A DNA stretch of 64,000 bases from contig CAYHVK010000004.1 of NCBI GenBank assembly GCA_964360255.1, positions 124,001 through 188,000 on the forward strand, in the 5' to 3' direction. Positions 51,874 to 60,609 of the stretch are shown here, piece by piece. Made by a program: the position numbers and the translations under genes. The notes below the pieces were generated by a model. That model was not told the origin of the DNA, ran no database searches, and was given only the letters and a program-made list of their open reading frames with translations. Within the stretch, counting starts at the first letter, position 1, and every line of letters starts with the position of its first letter. The stretch comes from CAYHVK01 sp964360255. Its GTDB lineage: Bacteria > Bdellovibrionota > Bdellovibrionia > Bdellovibrionales > UBA1609.

Positions 51874-52269
51874 ATGAAAGCTTTAACTCTCGCATCACTT
51901 CTATTTATTTCATCTTTAGCATCAGCTACAGATTTAACTTGTTTAATGAGCCGATCGCACGACTTTTTCACCGATGAACAAATTAACTCTTTTATTGTAA
52001 CAAACGTTGAAGGCAATGAAGAAACCATCGGCCTGAGCTTACCTGATCAAAATGCAATGACTGGTTTCGTTTTATCTGAAGACGGCAAAACTGTGAAAGC
52101 TTTCTTCTCAAACGAATGTGACAACAGCTACGAAGTTATTCTGGCTGCCAAAGGCTTTAAAGATGTTCTTACCGGGAAAGCAAAAGGCGTTCGCGGCGTA
52201 TTAACCTTCTCATCATCCGCCCATCAAACTGAATTCAAAGCCAACCTCATTTGCCGTCACGCTCAATAG
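51874..52269 (+). CDS. Small secreted protein of unknown function
   Basis: 131 residues. A signal peptide (MKALTLASLLFISSLASA) and a strong AAGGGGGA ribosome-binding site are clear. The mature part is beta-rich (GFVLSEDGKTVKAFFSNECD, KGVRGVLTFSSSAHQTEFKA) with three Cys, probably forming a disulfide. No known domain. The next gene is similar in size and style and may be transcribed in the same direction. Confidence 0.68.
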   Translation: MKALTLASLLFISSLASATDLTCLMSRSHDFFTDEQINSFIVTNVEGNEETIGLSLPDQNAMTGFVLSEDGKTVKAFFSNECDNSYEVILAAKGFKDVLTGKAKGVRGVLTFSSSAHQTEFKANLICRHAQ

Positions 52270-52371
52270 CGCGTCGTAGCAACCTATTTCACTTTCAGTT
52301 AGCTGAGACCTTTGACTTCCTTCGGTTATTTTCGCGAGACTATCTTCGCTTAACAACAACCGGAGGAATCC

Positions 52372-52941
52372 ATGAAATCTACAATCTTTGCATTAGCACT
52401 CACTACCCTTCTTTCTTTTAACTCTGCCATGGCTGTAGACCATGCCCCAGGCAAAATCACTGGCACGGGCATTGAACTTTTTGAGCGCAATCACAGCTTT
52501 GCTGGCGAAATCAGTGGCACTCCAGTTTTTGGCGTTTTTGATGAGGCGAATTTCGTATCTGAAGTGTCAATTCGTCATAATGGCGCAACTCTACTTTTAA
52601 AAATCGCCGACGCTAACGGTAAATTCGTTGGTAGCCTCACTGAAGATCGCATTGATGAGGCTACAGGCAAATCGACACAAATCGTAACTTCACTTGAATT
52701 TGCTGGCGTTAAGAAAACTGGCGAAGCTGAAGGCTTAGTGAATTTAATTATTGATGGTCAAGCCGTTGTTGTAAATATCGTTGGTGAGAGCTTCGCAAAT
52801 AATCATTTTCATGCCCCGACTTACTCAACCACGCTCAATGGCCAAGCTGTAACTTTCAGCTTCACTGGCGAAGCTTGCTTTGGTTACTCAACAAATCTTT
52901 CTATGATGATTTTGGGCGCAATGGCCCATATCACAAAGTAA
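52372..52941 (+). CDS. Secreted beta-rich protein of unknown function
   Basis: 189 residues. A signal peptide (MKSTIFALALTTLLSFNSAMA) follows a GGAGG ribosome-binding site. The mature protein has regular strands (GTPVFGVFDEANFVSEVSIR, LVNLIIDGQAVVVNIVGESF) and a histidine pair FANNHFHAP. It has one Cys. No family recognised. Confidence 0.68.
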   Translation: MKSTIFALALTTLLSFNSAMAVDHAPGKITGTGIELFERNHSFAGEISGTPVFGVFDEANFVSEVSIRHNGATLLLKIADANGKFVGSLTEDRIDEATGKSTQIVTSLEFAGVKKTGEAEGLVNLIIDGQAVVVNIVGESFANNHFHAPTYSTTLNGQAVTFSFTGEACFGYSTNLSMMILGAMAHITK

Positions 52942-52990
52942 TTTGAGACGAAAAGGTTTCATTTTTAGATTTAAAGGCCTATAGTCGCCT

Positions 52991-53635
52991 ATGTCTATTC
53001 TCCCACCACTTAAGAAGCCACTTTTACGTGGCTACTTTCACCAAGAAGCTTTTTTTATCGCGCTCGGCGCCTGCCTTCTTTTGGTGGCGAAGACGACAGA
53101 TTCAGTTTCGCTGATCGCGAGCCTGCTCTATTCATTAGGCTTACTTTCGCTTTTCGGAATCAGCGCTATCTATCATCGCCCCCACTGGGACCCTAAACCT
53201 CGGGCTCTCTTAAAGCGCCTTGATCACTCGGCCATTTTTATTCTTATTGCAGGTAGCTTCACTCCGATTTGCTTACTAGCTCTGTCACTAGAAAAAGGTC
53301 AGCATCTTATGATTGTGATCTGGTCTGTTGCCGTATTGGGCGTCTTACAATCAGTGTTTTGGGTGAAAGCCCCAAAGTGGTTCACTGCGATTTTTTATGT
53401 GATCATGGGCTGGATGATTCTGCCCTATGTTTCAGAATTACGCGAATCTTTAGGCGGTAGAAATCTCAGCTTTTTAGCTTTAGGTGGGTTTTCTTATACA
53501 GTAGGAGCCGTTTTTTACGCGCTTAAAAGACCGCGATTATCACCTGCAGTATTTGGCTATCATGAGCTGTTTCATGTACTCACCATCGTCGGCGCGATTT
53601 TTCATTTCGTCGTTATGTATCAACTCATCAAATAA
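52991..53635 (+). CDS. Hemolysin III family membrane protein
   Basis: 214 residues with seven membrane spans. The conserved residues of the HlyIII/PAQR-like family are present: SAIYHR (Ser...His), LDHSAIFILIAGSFTP and the C-terminal GYHELFHVLTIVGAIFHF. PAQR proteins bind zinc through His/Asp/Ser and may be membrane hydrolases. A hemolytic role is only in the family name. Stand-alone gene. Confidence 0.9.
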   Translation: MSILPPLKKPLLRGYFHQEAFFIALGACLLLVAKTTDSVSLIASLLYSLGLLSLFGISAIYHRPHWDPKPRALLKRLDHSAIFILIAGSFTPICLLALSLEKGQHLMIVIWSVAVLGVLQSVFWVKAPKWFTAIFYVIMGWMILPYVSELRESLGGRNLSFLALGGFSYTVGAVFYALKRPRLSPAVFGYHELFHVLTIVGAIFHFVVMYQLIK

Positions 53636-53752
53636 TTTTCGCCCCATAAATTTAAGTTTTTGCGGCAAAACTCTACAATGACAGCTGCCAAACCTCAGTT
53701 TTCGCTGACATAGATATTGCAACACGTCTCCTTTAACTAAGAAGGAGCCTCT

Positions 53753-53941
53753 ATGAATCCAAGCCACCCCCAAGAACCAAAAAATACAGCCACAGAAAAC
53801 CCGGTACCCAAAAAGCCGAATGAAGTTGAAATGCCTTTGCGCGCGCCTCCTCATCCCAATCCAGATCCAATGGCGGATAAAGAAGAAAATAAAATTTATG
53901 CCGATGAAGGCGACGACTCACCCGCTTCAGATACTAAATAA
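53753..53941 (+). CDS. Small disordered Pro/acidic protein
   Basis: 62 residues with a strong AAGGAG ribosome-binding site. Pro, Asn, Glu and Asp dominate (RAPPHPNPDPMADKEENK), so it is probably unfolded. Its tight spacing (17 bases) to the SRPBCC gene makes it the first gene of a three-gene operon. No family recognised. Confidence 0.6.
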   Translation: MNPSHPQEPKNTATENPVPKKPNEVEMPLRAPPHPNPDPMADKEENKIYADEGDDSPASDTK

Positions 53942-53958
53942 TTTTTTGAGGAGCATTC

Positions 53959-54525
53959 ATGCAGAAGAGTATTAATCCCACCACGGATTTCGCGAAAAAT
54001 TTGCGCGGTCATTATCACGAAGATAATCCGAGCCGCTTCGCTGTTACGATTAATCAACCCCAGCAGTTGATTTACAGTTTTTTTCGCAATTTTGAAAACC
54101 TCTCTTTATTTATGAAAGATTTAAAAAGCGTTATTATGAAGACCGATAGAGTTTCCCATTGGATCATCCGCTTGAAAAACGGAATGGAAGTCGCGTGGGA
54201 CGCTCAAGTCACAGCCGAGCGCCCCGGCGAAATGATTGGCTGGCAGAGCCTAGAGGGCTCTGAGGTTGAGACCTCAGGCTCTATTTGGTTCAGCCCGGCC
54301 CCAGCTGGCAGAGGGACGGTTGTAAGTCTCACCATGGATTTTAAAATTCCCGGAGGACCGCTCACAGAAGTGATTACGATGTTCACGGGTGAAGACCCAG
54401 AGTCTCTGGCTCATATTAATTTGCGTCGCCTCAAGGCATTTTTAGAAACCGGCGAAGTTCCAACAACGGAAGGTCAACCGAGTGGCCGAGAGAAAAATGC
54501 CGAGACAATTACTGATAAACACTAA
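53959..54525 (+). CDS. SRPBCC (polyketide cyclase/dehydrase-like) protein
   Basis: 188 residues with GAGGAG upstream. The SRPBCC/START-like fold is suggested by VTINQPQQLIYSFFRNFENLSLFMKDLKSV, the WDAQVTAERPGEMIGWQSL segment and SGSIWFSPAPAGRGTVVSLTMDF. The fold binds hydrophobic ligands. It is followed 21 bases later by a zinc alcohol dehydrogenase, a pairing that is common in bacteria and suggests a joint stress or carbonyl-detoxifying role, although this is unproven. Confidence 0.82.
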   Translation: MQKSINPTTDFAKNLRGHYHEDNPSRFAVTINQPQQLIYSFFRNFENLSLFMKDLKSVIMKTDRVSHWIIRLKNGMEVAWDAQVTAERPGEMIGWQSLEGSEVETSGSIWFSPAPAGRGTVVSLTMDFKIPGGPLTEVITMFTGEDPESLAHINLRRLKAFLETGEVPTTEGQPSGREKNAETITDKH

Positions 54526-54546
54526 TTTTTTAATAAAGGAATTCAA

Positions 54547-55716
54547 ATGAAAGCACTCACCTGGGAAGGCAAACAAAAAGTGGCTGTTAAAAGAGTGAGC
54601 GACCCTACAATTATTAACCCTCAAGATGCCATTGTAAAAGTCACCACCTCAGCCATTTGTGGTTCAGATCTGCATTTATATGACGGCTACATTCCGACTA
54701 TGGAAAAAGGCGATATTCTGGGTCATGAGACGATGGGTGAAGTGGTCGCCACTGGTTCATCAGTAAAAAAATTAAAAGTGGGAGATAAAATTGTGATCCC
54801 ATTTGATATCGCTTGCGGCCAATGTCATTTCTGCAAAGAAGAGGAATATGCGGCTTGTGACAATTCAAATCCCAATGCCATTATTGGAGATAAGCTCTAC
54901 GGTCATTCTGGTGCGGCTGCCTTTGGCTACTCTCATATGTTTGGTGGCTATGCTGGCGGTCAGGCTGAATTTATTCGCGTGCCTTATGCAGATACCAACT
55001 CATTAATTATTCCCAAAGGAATAGATGACGAAAAAGTTTTATTTTTAAGCGATATTTTCCCGACCGGATATATGGCGGCAGAAAATTGCGGCATTCGCCG
55101 TGGTGATACAATTGCCATCTGGGGTGCGGGGCCCGTCGGTCAAATGGCGATTCGAAGCGCCTTTCTACTGGGAGCCGATCGAGTCATCGCTATTGATCAC
55201 TTTGAAGGTCGGTTAAAAATGGCCGAGCAAGCAGGAGCAGAGACAATCAACTTTGAAAAATGCGATCACCTGCTCGAAGAAATTAAGTTTAGAACAGGCG
55301 GTATGGGCCCAGACGCTTGCATCGACGGCGTGGGTCTTGAAGCTCATGGCAATACTTTCCCGGCGGTGTTAGATCGAGTGAAAGCGGCTGTTAGCTTAGC
55401 CACAGATCGCCCCAATGCCCTTCGCCAATGCATTCAAGCGTGTAAAAAAGGTGGAACAGTTTCTGTACCCGGTGTTTACGGCGGCTTTCTAGATAAATTT
55501 CCATTCGGAGCCGCATTCGGTAAGGGCCTAACACTGAAAATGGGCCAGACCCACACTCAGAAATACATGAAGCCCCTTCTTGATTTAATTTTATCAGATA
55601 AAATTGATCCGTCTTTTGTTATCAGTCATCGAATTAAAATCGAAGACGGACCAAATGCCTATGAAATGTTTAATAATAAAAAAGACGAGTGCATTAAGGT
55701 CGTGATTAAAATGTAA
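54547..55716 (+). CDS. Zinc-dependent alcohol/formaldehyde dehydrogenase-like protein
   Basis: 389 residues. Medium-chain dehydrogenase: catalytic zinc ligands C38 (SAICGSDLHLY) and H60-E61 (GHETMGEV), structural-zinc Cys in CGQCHFCKEEEYAAC, and NAD-binding GAGPVGQMAI. The inserted FGYSHMFGGYAGGQAEF region and the length resemble the glutathione-independent formaldehyde dehydrogenase branch. It probably oxidises small alcohols or aldehydes. Last gene of the small-SRPBCC-ADH operon. Confidence 0.9.
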   Translation: MKALTWEGKQKVAVKRVSDPTIINPQDAIVKVTTSAICGSDLHLYDGYIPTMEKGDILGHETMGEVVATGSSVKKLKVGDKIVIPFDIACGQCHFCKEEEYAACDNSNPNAIIGDKLYGHSGAAAFGYSHMFGGYAGGQAEFIRVPYADTNSLIIPKGIDDEKVLFLSDIFPTGYMAAENCGIRRGDTIAIWGAGPVGQMAIRSAFLLGADRVIAIDHFEGRLKMAEQAGAETINFEKCDHLLEEIKFRTGGMGPDACIDGVGLEAHGNTFPAVLDRVKAAVSLATDRPNALRQCIQACKKGGTVSVPGVYGGFLDKFPFGAAFGKGLTLKMGQTHTQKYMKPLLDLILSDKIDPSFVISHRIKIEDGPNAYEMFNNKKDECIKVVIKM

Positions 55717-55719
55717 TAA

Positions 55720-56271
55720 CTAAAGACCTTCGTAAATCCAAATCAAGGCTTCAGGGTCGGCGCATTTCACCGGAGGCTTAGGCAATCCCGGTGGCAGCGG
55801 CGTCGATGAAGCTTTATTCATTTTTACCCCGCCCATATAGCGAGTCATAAATAAATTCACACCGATCACGTCTGTTTTTACAGCTTTCACGTAAATGTTT
55901 TTATTCTCAGGGCAACCTGGGTCGTGCAGAGAGACTCTCACCCATCCTGCTTTTTCATCATCGATACAAAGTGAGGCTTTTTCTGGCACGTCATCTTCGT
56001 TCTGCACGAAGAATCCCGACTCGTCGTAATAAACCGAAACGGTGGCTTTACCCATAGCACTTGAATATTTCCAAACACCGACTAAAGCGTCGAGACCGAT
56101 TTTACCATCCGAACTTTCAACGGTATTTATACGCGCTAAAGTTTCAACTTGGTTGGCTAATTCTGCCGGTGTAGAAGCACATGATGGGCTGTGTTCATCT
56201 GGTGATGTCCACTGCGCCTGTGCCGTCGCGAAAGAAAGAGTAAGGCCTATAATAATGTAGATGATTTTCAT
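55720..56271 (-). CDS. Secreted protein of unknown function
   Basis: 183 residues with a signal peptide (MKIIYIIIGLTLSFATAQA). The mature part resembles a small beta domain (LVGVWKYSSAMGKATVSVYY, FFVQNEDDVPEKASL) with four Cys and a Pro-rich loop (TPLPPGLPKPPVKC). No recognised family. A hairpin (TGCAGTT-GGCT-AACTGCA, 56295-56312) lies 24 bases before its start and may be a regulatory site. Confidence 0.65.
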   Translation of the reverse strand: MKIIYIIIGLTLSFATAQAQWTSPDEHSPSCASTPAELANQVETLARINTVESSDGKIGLDALVGVWKYSSAMGKATVSVYYDESGFFVQNEDDVPEKASLCIDDEKAGWVRVSLHDPGCPENKNIYVKAVKTDVIGVNLFMTRYMGGVKMNKASSTPLPPGLPKPPVKCADPEALIWIYEGL

Positions 56272-56294
56272 TGATGATCCCCCTAGTGATCAGT

Positions 56295-56312
56295 TGCAGT
56301 TGGCTAACTGCA
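56295..56312. promoter_or_regulatory. Short perfect palindrome upstream of a secreted-protein gene
   Basis: TGCAGTT and AACTGCA flank GGCT, giving a perfect 7-4-7 inverted repeat in the 140-base gap between two minus-strand genes, just upstream of the gene ending at 55720. It could be an operator or, less likely, a weak terminator for the gene at 56412. Confidence 0.35.
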
Positions 56313-56411
56313 GATTTTAGACCACGGCAGGATGGCATAGGATCATCTGGGACCGCAAGGGGGAGCAGAAGTTTTTGAACTTATGGGACATGTTGGTACG
56401 TAATAGGGAAA

Positions 56412-56909
56412 TTAGTCTTCGAATCCTAAATCTTCATCTGCGGCCTCTATGTAAACGGCCGTATCATCAACGTAAGGGGCATTAGAAGGCGTATCAAGCT
56501 TTAACTCTTCAGCGGTAATAGAGGCCGTCATCACGGCTTTCTCTTCAGAAGAAATAGGAGTTGGCTCAAAACCATAATCACGAATTGTAACTTCGGAATT
56601 AGCCTTAAACACCGGCGTTTGATTTTGCTCTTTTCTTAAAGAAGCGACGAGGCGAGCATGCTCCACCTGACGGCGAGCTAAAGCTTTTCTGTCTTTCTCA
56701 GACATCTTTTTAGGTTTTTTTGCGATGGCTTTCTTAGAAGCGATTTTTCTAGATTTTACCTTCTTATGAACCGAAGCATTTTTTGTGACAGTTATAACAC
56801 GTGTAACTTTGGTTTTTGATTTTGCTTTTTTACGAGGAGCTGACCACCCCACAGTAGCGAAGCATAAAACTAAAAGATGTATTAAAGTGAGACGTATTAT
56901 TGTATTCAT
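56412..56909 (-). CDS. Secreted Lys-rich protein of unknown function
   Basis: 165 residues from the ATG at 56909, which begins a signal peptide (MNTIIRLTLIHLLVLCFATV, cleavage after WSA); the longer upstream frame contains no ribosome-binding site. The mature part starts very basic (RKKAKSKTKVTRV, KKVKSRKIASKKAIAKKPKK) and ends acidic (AADEDLGFED), so the two ends may interact with each other or with nucleic acid or envelope polymers. No family recognised. It is divergent from the secreted protein at 57118. Confidence 0.6.
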   Translation of the reverse strand: MNTIIRLTLIHLLVLCFATVGWSAPRKKAKSKTKVTRVITVTKNASVHKKVKSRKIASKKAIAKKPKKMSEKDRKALARRQVEHARLVASLRKEQNQTPVFKANSEVTIRDYGFEPTPISSEEKAVMTASITAEELKLDTPSNAPYVDDTAVYIEAADEDLGFED

Positions 56910-57028
56910 ACTTATTATATAAGCATTCGGCGTGCCGTAAAAAATCAACCTACCGTCGTCTATACGCCAACCTTGCCCTACCAAGCACGTCGAACTCATA
57001 GCCAGTGTTAGGATTATGTAAAGGACCC

Positions 57029-57043
57029 GTCTCAGGATGAGAC
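57029..57043. promoter_or_regulatory. Palindrome GTCTCAGGATGAGAC (site 2)
   Basis: GTCTCA-GGA-TGAGAC, a perfect 6-3-6 inverted repeat, ends 40 bases before the TTGCTT -35 box of the candidate promoter of the gene at 57118. It lies in the gap shared with the divergent gene at 56909. Same motif as at 35880 and 61420. Confidence 0.55.
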
Positions 57044-57082
57044 CCTTACACTGAGAAAAATATACAAGCCAAAGCCTAGAGA

Positions 57083-57111
57083 TTGCTTCCTGCAACACCC
57101 TATTTGATACT
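57083..57111 (+). promoter_or_regulatory. Candidate promoter, leaderless, of the secreted HE-motif gene
   Basis: TTGCTT (57083-57088), a 17-base spacer and GATACT (57106-57111). Six bases separate the -10 box from the ATG, so the message would begin at the start codon. No ribosome-binding site is visible. Confidence 0.4.
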
Positions 57112-57117
57112 GCGTGA

Positions 57118-57783
57118 ATGAGTTTTCGCCTCGGTCTATTTTTATCATTTCTACTTTCTATTCAAACAGTGCATGCCCGTGAAAGCGAAGGCAGTATTAG
57201 CGGTGGCGGTGGCGGAACTGTTGTTATTTGCCAAGCTAAAAACGGCGACTTCAAGCGAATTGATCTCTTAGACTACATTTTAGCTCTGGAATATTTCACA
57301 GCTTCTCGCCCGAGAAGGTTACGTTCTGATCTTTTAGCTTTAAATAACCATGAGCAGATTTTAGCACAGCTTTATAGTGAACTGAAAAACGACAGTGATT
57401 TTTTAGTGGCTAAATATATCCCTATGTACGCTCAGTTTTTTATTAAGAATGCGACTTTTAAAAAAGGTCTTAGCCTAAAAAATCCTGATATTAACGAAGC
57501 CATTATTTCGACCATTAAAAATAAACCGTATTGCAAACCGGGTGAAAAAACGATTGTTCGCCTAGCCGCAATACAAGACTTCGCGAAAAATTCAATCCAA
57601 ATTGATTCTGAAATCTGGAATCACCCCGCCTTCGGCGAATTTGGCAAAGCAGCACTGATTTTTCATGAGGGCTGGTATGCGTATTTTTATGCTAAGCCCA
57701 TCGCACGCCCTGAGCTACCGACACCTGTCGGACCCGAGTATATCTACAGCAATGTGAGCGAGTATCTTCTTGAAGATTATTGA
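57118..57783 (+). CDS. Secreted GGGxG...HExxY protein (relative of 44872-45549)
   Basis: 221 residues with a signal peptide (MSFRLGLFLSFLLSIQTVHA). It shares the layout of the protein at 44872: a Gly-rich start (SGGGGGTVVICQAKNG), a DLLDYILALEYF segment, and near the C-terminus ALIFHEGWYAYF (H183, E184, Y187) in place of ALILHEAFHVIF. The second His of HExxH is Tyr, so zinc protease activity is doubtful; the motif may serve binding instead. It converges on a TIGR02147 regulator, overlapping by seven bases. Confidence 0.66.
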   Translation: MSFRLGLFLSFLLSIQTVHARESEGSISGGGGGTVVICQAKNGDFKRIDLLDYILALEYFTASRPRRLRSDLLALNNHEQILAQLYSELKNDSDFLVAKYIPMYAQFFIKNATFKKGLSLKNPDINEAIISTIKNKPYCKPGEKTIVRLAAIQDFAKNSIQIDSEIWNHPAFGEFGKAALIFHEGWYAYFYAKPIARPELPTPVGPEYIYSNVSEYLLEDY

Positions 57784-58583
57784 TGCTCCAGCTGAAAGAA
57801 ATCTAGATTAACTGCATAAAGAGTTTCTTCATTAGATGTACGAACCTTATCAAAAGCATTGGCGAGGCCTTTTGATAACAGCCCTCGCACGATCTCAACA
57901 TCTGATTTAGCTAAAGAGACCACCGCTGAATAATGAAGATCTTCGAGCAAGTCACTTTGCGAAAGCACTTCGGCGGCTTTCATTCTCCAAGTGATGTGAT
58001 GCTGGATAATCTCATTCGAGCCCGGCTTTAAATGCACACTGAACTGCGGCACAGATAAAATGCCTTTTTTTTCTTGTATCAATCCACTCTTGATTAAAAA
58101 TTCGACCACTTCATTCATGCGGCGAACAGGTATGCCGAAATATTCACGCAGTTTTTGGCGTGTTCTAAGTTCGGGCACACTGACCGCCACATGCACGGCT
58201 GCGTAAATCCACGAACTGTAATAAAGAGCTCTCTGCTGGGGCGATATCTCATCATGGACATTGATGACATGTTTCAGCCCTTGGGTTTTTTTAAGTTGCG
58301 CCATTTGCTTCTCATAATATTTGACTAACTCTTCTGTACTCGCACGGCTCTTTTGCACAAGAAGCAAAAAATAATGAGACTCTTCTTCGCTGAGATTAAA
58401 AAAAGAACTCATCTTGATCGCTTGCTCAGGACTGAGGTGCATTTTTTCAGCTAAAACAATTGAAAGAAAAGAACTTTTAATTCCGATGGATTTTGAACAA
58501 GTGGCCTTCAAACCAGAGCGTGGGCCCGCCTGTGTGAATACATGTCGTAAATATTCTCGATAATCAGAAAAATTAAAAATCAT
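57777..58583 (-). CDS. TIGR02147/DUF4423-type regulator (second copy)
   Basis: 268 residues. The typical start FNFSDYREYLRHVFTQ (YR...L) is followed by a helix-turn-helix-like stretch (ATCSKSIGIKSSFLSIVLAEKMHLSPEQAIKMSSFFNLS) and EESHYFLLLVQKSRASTEEL, all hallmarks of the family. The central winged-helix part is LREYFGIPVRRMNEVVEFLIKSGLI. It probably controls the convergent secreted-protein gene. The copy at 45546 shares this architecture but is coupled head-to-tail to its partner. Confidence 0.82.
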   Translation of the reverse strand: MIFNFSDYREYLRHVFTQAGPRSGLKATCSKSIGIKSSFLSIVLAEKMHLSPEQAIKMSSFFNLSEEESHYFLLLVQKSRASTEELVKYYEKQMAQLKKTQGLKHVINVHDEISPQQRALYYSSWIYAAVHVAVSVPELRTRQKLREYFGIPVRRMNEVVEFLIKSGLIQEKKGILSVPQFSVHLKPGSNEIIQHHITWRMKAAEVLSQSDLLEDLHYSAVVSLAKSDVEIVRGLLSKGLANAFDKVRTSNEETLYAVNLDFFQLEHQ

Positions 58584-58675
58584 GCTTTCTGCTACTTAAA
58601 TGTTATTTAATTAGCAACATTATAATTAATTAAGTAATTCTTGTAGGGCTTAAACCATTTGATTAAAAGCAACCA

Positions 58676-59323
58676 ATGCAGAATCAGACCGCTACATATG
58701 GCCAAAAACCTATTTCGTTGCCGTACCAAGTGGTCCTATTTGAGCGTAATGCCACTTTACCAACCTCGGTCGACGAAAAAAGTGGATTCTATTACATTGA
58801 AAAAGGGCATGTTAAAATCAGTGCTACCTATGGCAATGTTCCGCGCACAATTTTAATCAATCGTCCTGGTGATTTTGTTGGCCTCAGTTGGCCCGCCAAC
58901 TCCCCTTCACTGTCCGCTACGGCAATCAGTCCGGTTACGGCCTGTTTTTATGACCGATCATTAACTGAGCCCCTGAGCCGATCAACTGATGAAGTACAAG
59001 CCTTCTTACGAGGGCAAACCCATGGCTCTTTATTACGCACAGGCTTCAGAATTTGGGCCCTGCAAGCCCATTCGGTTAAAGCTCGAGTGGCCGGCACTTT
59101 ACTGAGTCTTATTGATCCCACAGGTTTAAGAATTGAAAATATATCAGAAAGAACAATCGAAACGGTTGACCGTCGCACACTGGCCGAGCTGTCGGGCACA
59201 GTTATCGAAACTCTTTCACGAGTTTTAACAGAACTTGAAGAAGCTCAGATTATTATCCGCGATAAAAGATCAATTACAGTTTTAAAACCAGCGGCTTTGA
59301 TGAAAATAGCAGCCAGCGCGTAA
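58676..59323 (+). CDS. Crp/Fnr-family transcriptional regulator
   Basis: 215 residues. The N-terminal cyclic-nucleotide-binding-like beta barrel has FYYIEKGHVKISATYG and INRPGDFVGLSWPANS, and the C-terminal winged helix has VKARVAGTLLSLID, DRRTLAELSGTVIETLSRVLTELEEA and RDKRSITVLKPAAL. The PGE(R/T)A cAMP phosphate site is not present, so the ligand is unknown. There are no Fnr-type iron-sulfur Cys. It is divergent from the TIGR02147 gene, sharing a 92-base gap. Confidence 0.87.
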   Translation: MQNQTATYGQKPISLPYQVVLFERNATLPTSVDEKSGFYYIEKGHVKISATYGNVPRTILINRPGDFVGLSWPANSPSLSATAISPVTACFYDRSLTEPLSRSTDEVQAFLRGQTHGSLLRTGFRIWALQAHSVKARVAGTLLSLIDPTGLRIENISERTIETVDRRTLAELSGTVIETLSRVLTELEEAQIIIRDKRSITVLKPAALMKIAASA

Positions 59324-59346
59324 TAGATATCACTGCCTTGCTTTTG

Positions 59347-60609
59347 CTAAGGTATGTCGACAAGGCCACTGGCATACTGCTGAATAACAGAAGCCGCCGT
59401 CAGCGAAGGTGTTTGTCGCCAAACTTTCGCATCAGCTGAATAGAATGTTCCATTGCCAACGAAATACTCACCTGAAAAATGAGCCCATCTGCCCGGTGCC
59501 GACACCGATGTTTTTGTCCATGGTCCACTTGGCGAGGTGGCAACGTAAGTGCTATTGCCAGTTAAAATATGAAAGGTTTGTGCTTTGTCATTGTATATGA
59601 ATGAACCTATTGCACTCGAATGAGTATAAACGAGGGTCCACGACGTTGCCGTTGGCGACGAGAGTTCATAAATTTTATCACCCACAAAACCATAAGTTTT
59701 ATTACCAACCACATAAACTTCTGTTGGAGCAGGAGTTCCGTATCCGGTTAAAGACCAGGTTGAGCCATCGTCAGAAAAACCCCATGATGAGTTGTCTCCG
59801 CTCGCGTAGAATCTATTTCCTATGAAGTAGATACGACGTAAAGTATTGCGTACAGCCGGAGCCTTTCCTGTTGCGATCCAGTTGATTCCATCCACAGACC
59901 AAGCTAATTTTCCGCTGTAACCTTCAACCGCAACAAAACGACCTTTTCCGTACGCAACGCCTGAAAGCCAAGATAACGAGGTCGATGCTCCTGCAACTTT
60001 TCCGGATTGCGCGACGAGATTGATTTTCGGAGCCCAATTGATTCCATCAGCTGAGACTTGGACAATTCCGTGTATTTGCCCCCCAACTGCCACAAAATGC
60101 CCATTGCCAAAAGCAATTCCTCGAAAAAGAAAATCACTATGCCATCCTCCGCCGATACATTCATATTGTGCCAAACAGCAGACAGAACCAATCTGCATCC
60201 AGCCAGCGGGACAAATTAACTTATTCGGATTGTTAGGATCGGCTTTAATGGAGTTCTGCTCAGCCGGAGAGAAAACTTCGTGATCATAAATGAGGGTTTC
60301 GAATCCATTGAGACCAGAAATAATGCGCCCACCAACACCCACTCCAACAGTGACTAGAGCTTTCTTTGTCACCGGCGGAGTTACCGGAGGCGGTACTGGC
60401 GGCGGCTGTATCGGTGGAATTACTGGAGGTGTCACAGGCGGAGCTGTTGGCGGCGGCGTAGTACCTGGCTCATTGCCAGTACTACTTGATGAAGAAGATG
60501 TATCCCCTTCACCAGAACCTTCAAATCCAGTAGAACAATTCTGAAAAGAAACCAGCAGAATCAGCATAGACGTAAATATCGATAATTTCTGCAAGGTAAA
60601 CTTTGTCAC
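59347..60609 (-). CDS. Lipoprotein with Pro-rich stalk and propeller-like repeats
   Basis: 420 residues from a GTG. A lipobox SFQNC puts the lipidated Cys at residue 25, in the FQNC style common in Bdellovibrio-like genomes. A Ser/Gly/Thr and then Pro-rich stalk (~33-85) presents a globular part with repeats of the form GNGHFVAVGG...SADGINW, YGKGRFVAVEG...SVDGINW, GNRFYASG...SDDGSTW, which look like BNR/Asp-box propeller blades. Its role may be surface binding to glycans or structural display. Cys cluster QIGSVCCLAQYEC near 140. Confidence 0.75.
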   Translation of the reverse strand: MTKFTLQKLSIFTSMLILLVSFQNCSTGFEGSGEGDTSSSSSSTGNEPGTTPPPTAPPVTPPVIPPIQPPPVPPPVTPPVTKKALVTVGVGVGGRIISGLNGFETLIYDHEVFSPAEQNSIKADPNNPNKLICPAGWMQIGSVCCLAQYECIGGGWHSDFLFRGIAFGNGHFVAVGGQIHGIVQVSADGINWAPKINLVAQSGKVAGASTSLSWLSGVAYGKGRFVAVEGYSGKLAWSVDGINWIATGKAPAVRNTLRRIYFIGNRFYASGDNSSWGFSDDGSTWSLTGYGTPAPTEVYVVGNKTYGFVGDKIYELSSPTATSWTLVYTHSSAIGSFIYNDKAQTFHILTGNSTYVATSPSGPWTKTSVSAPGRWAHFSGEYFVGNGTFYSADAKVWRQTPSLTAASVIQQYASGLVDIP

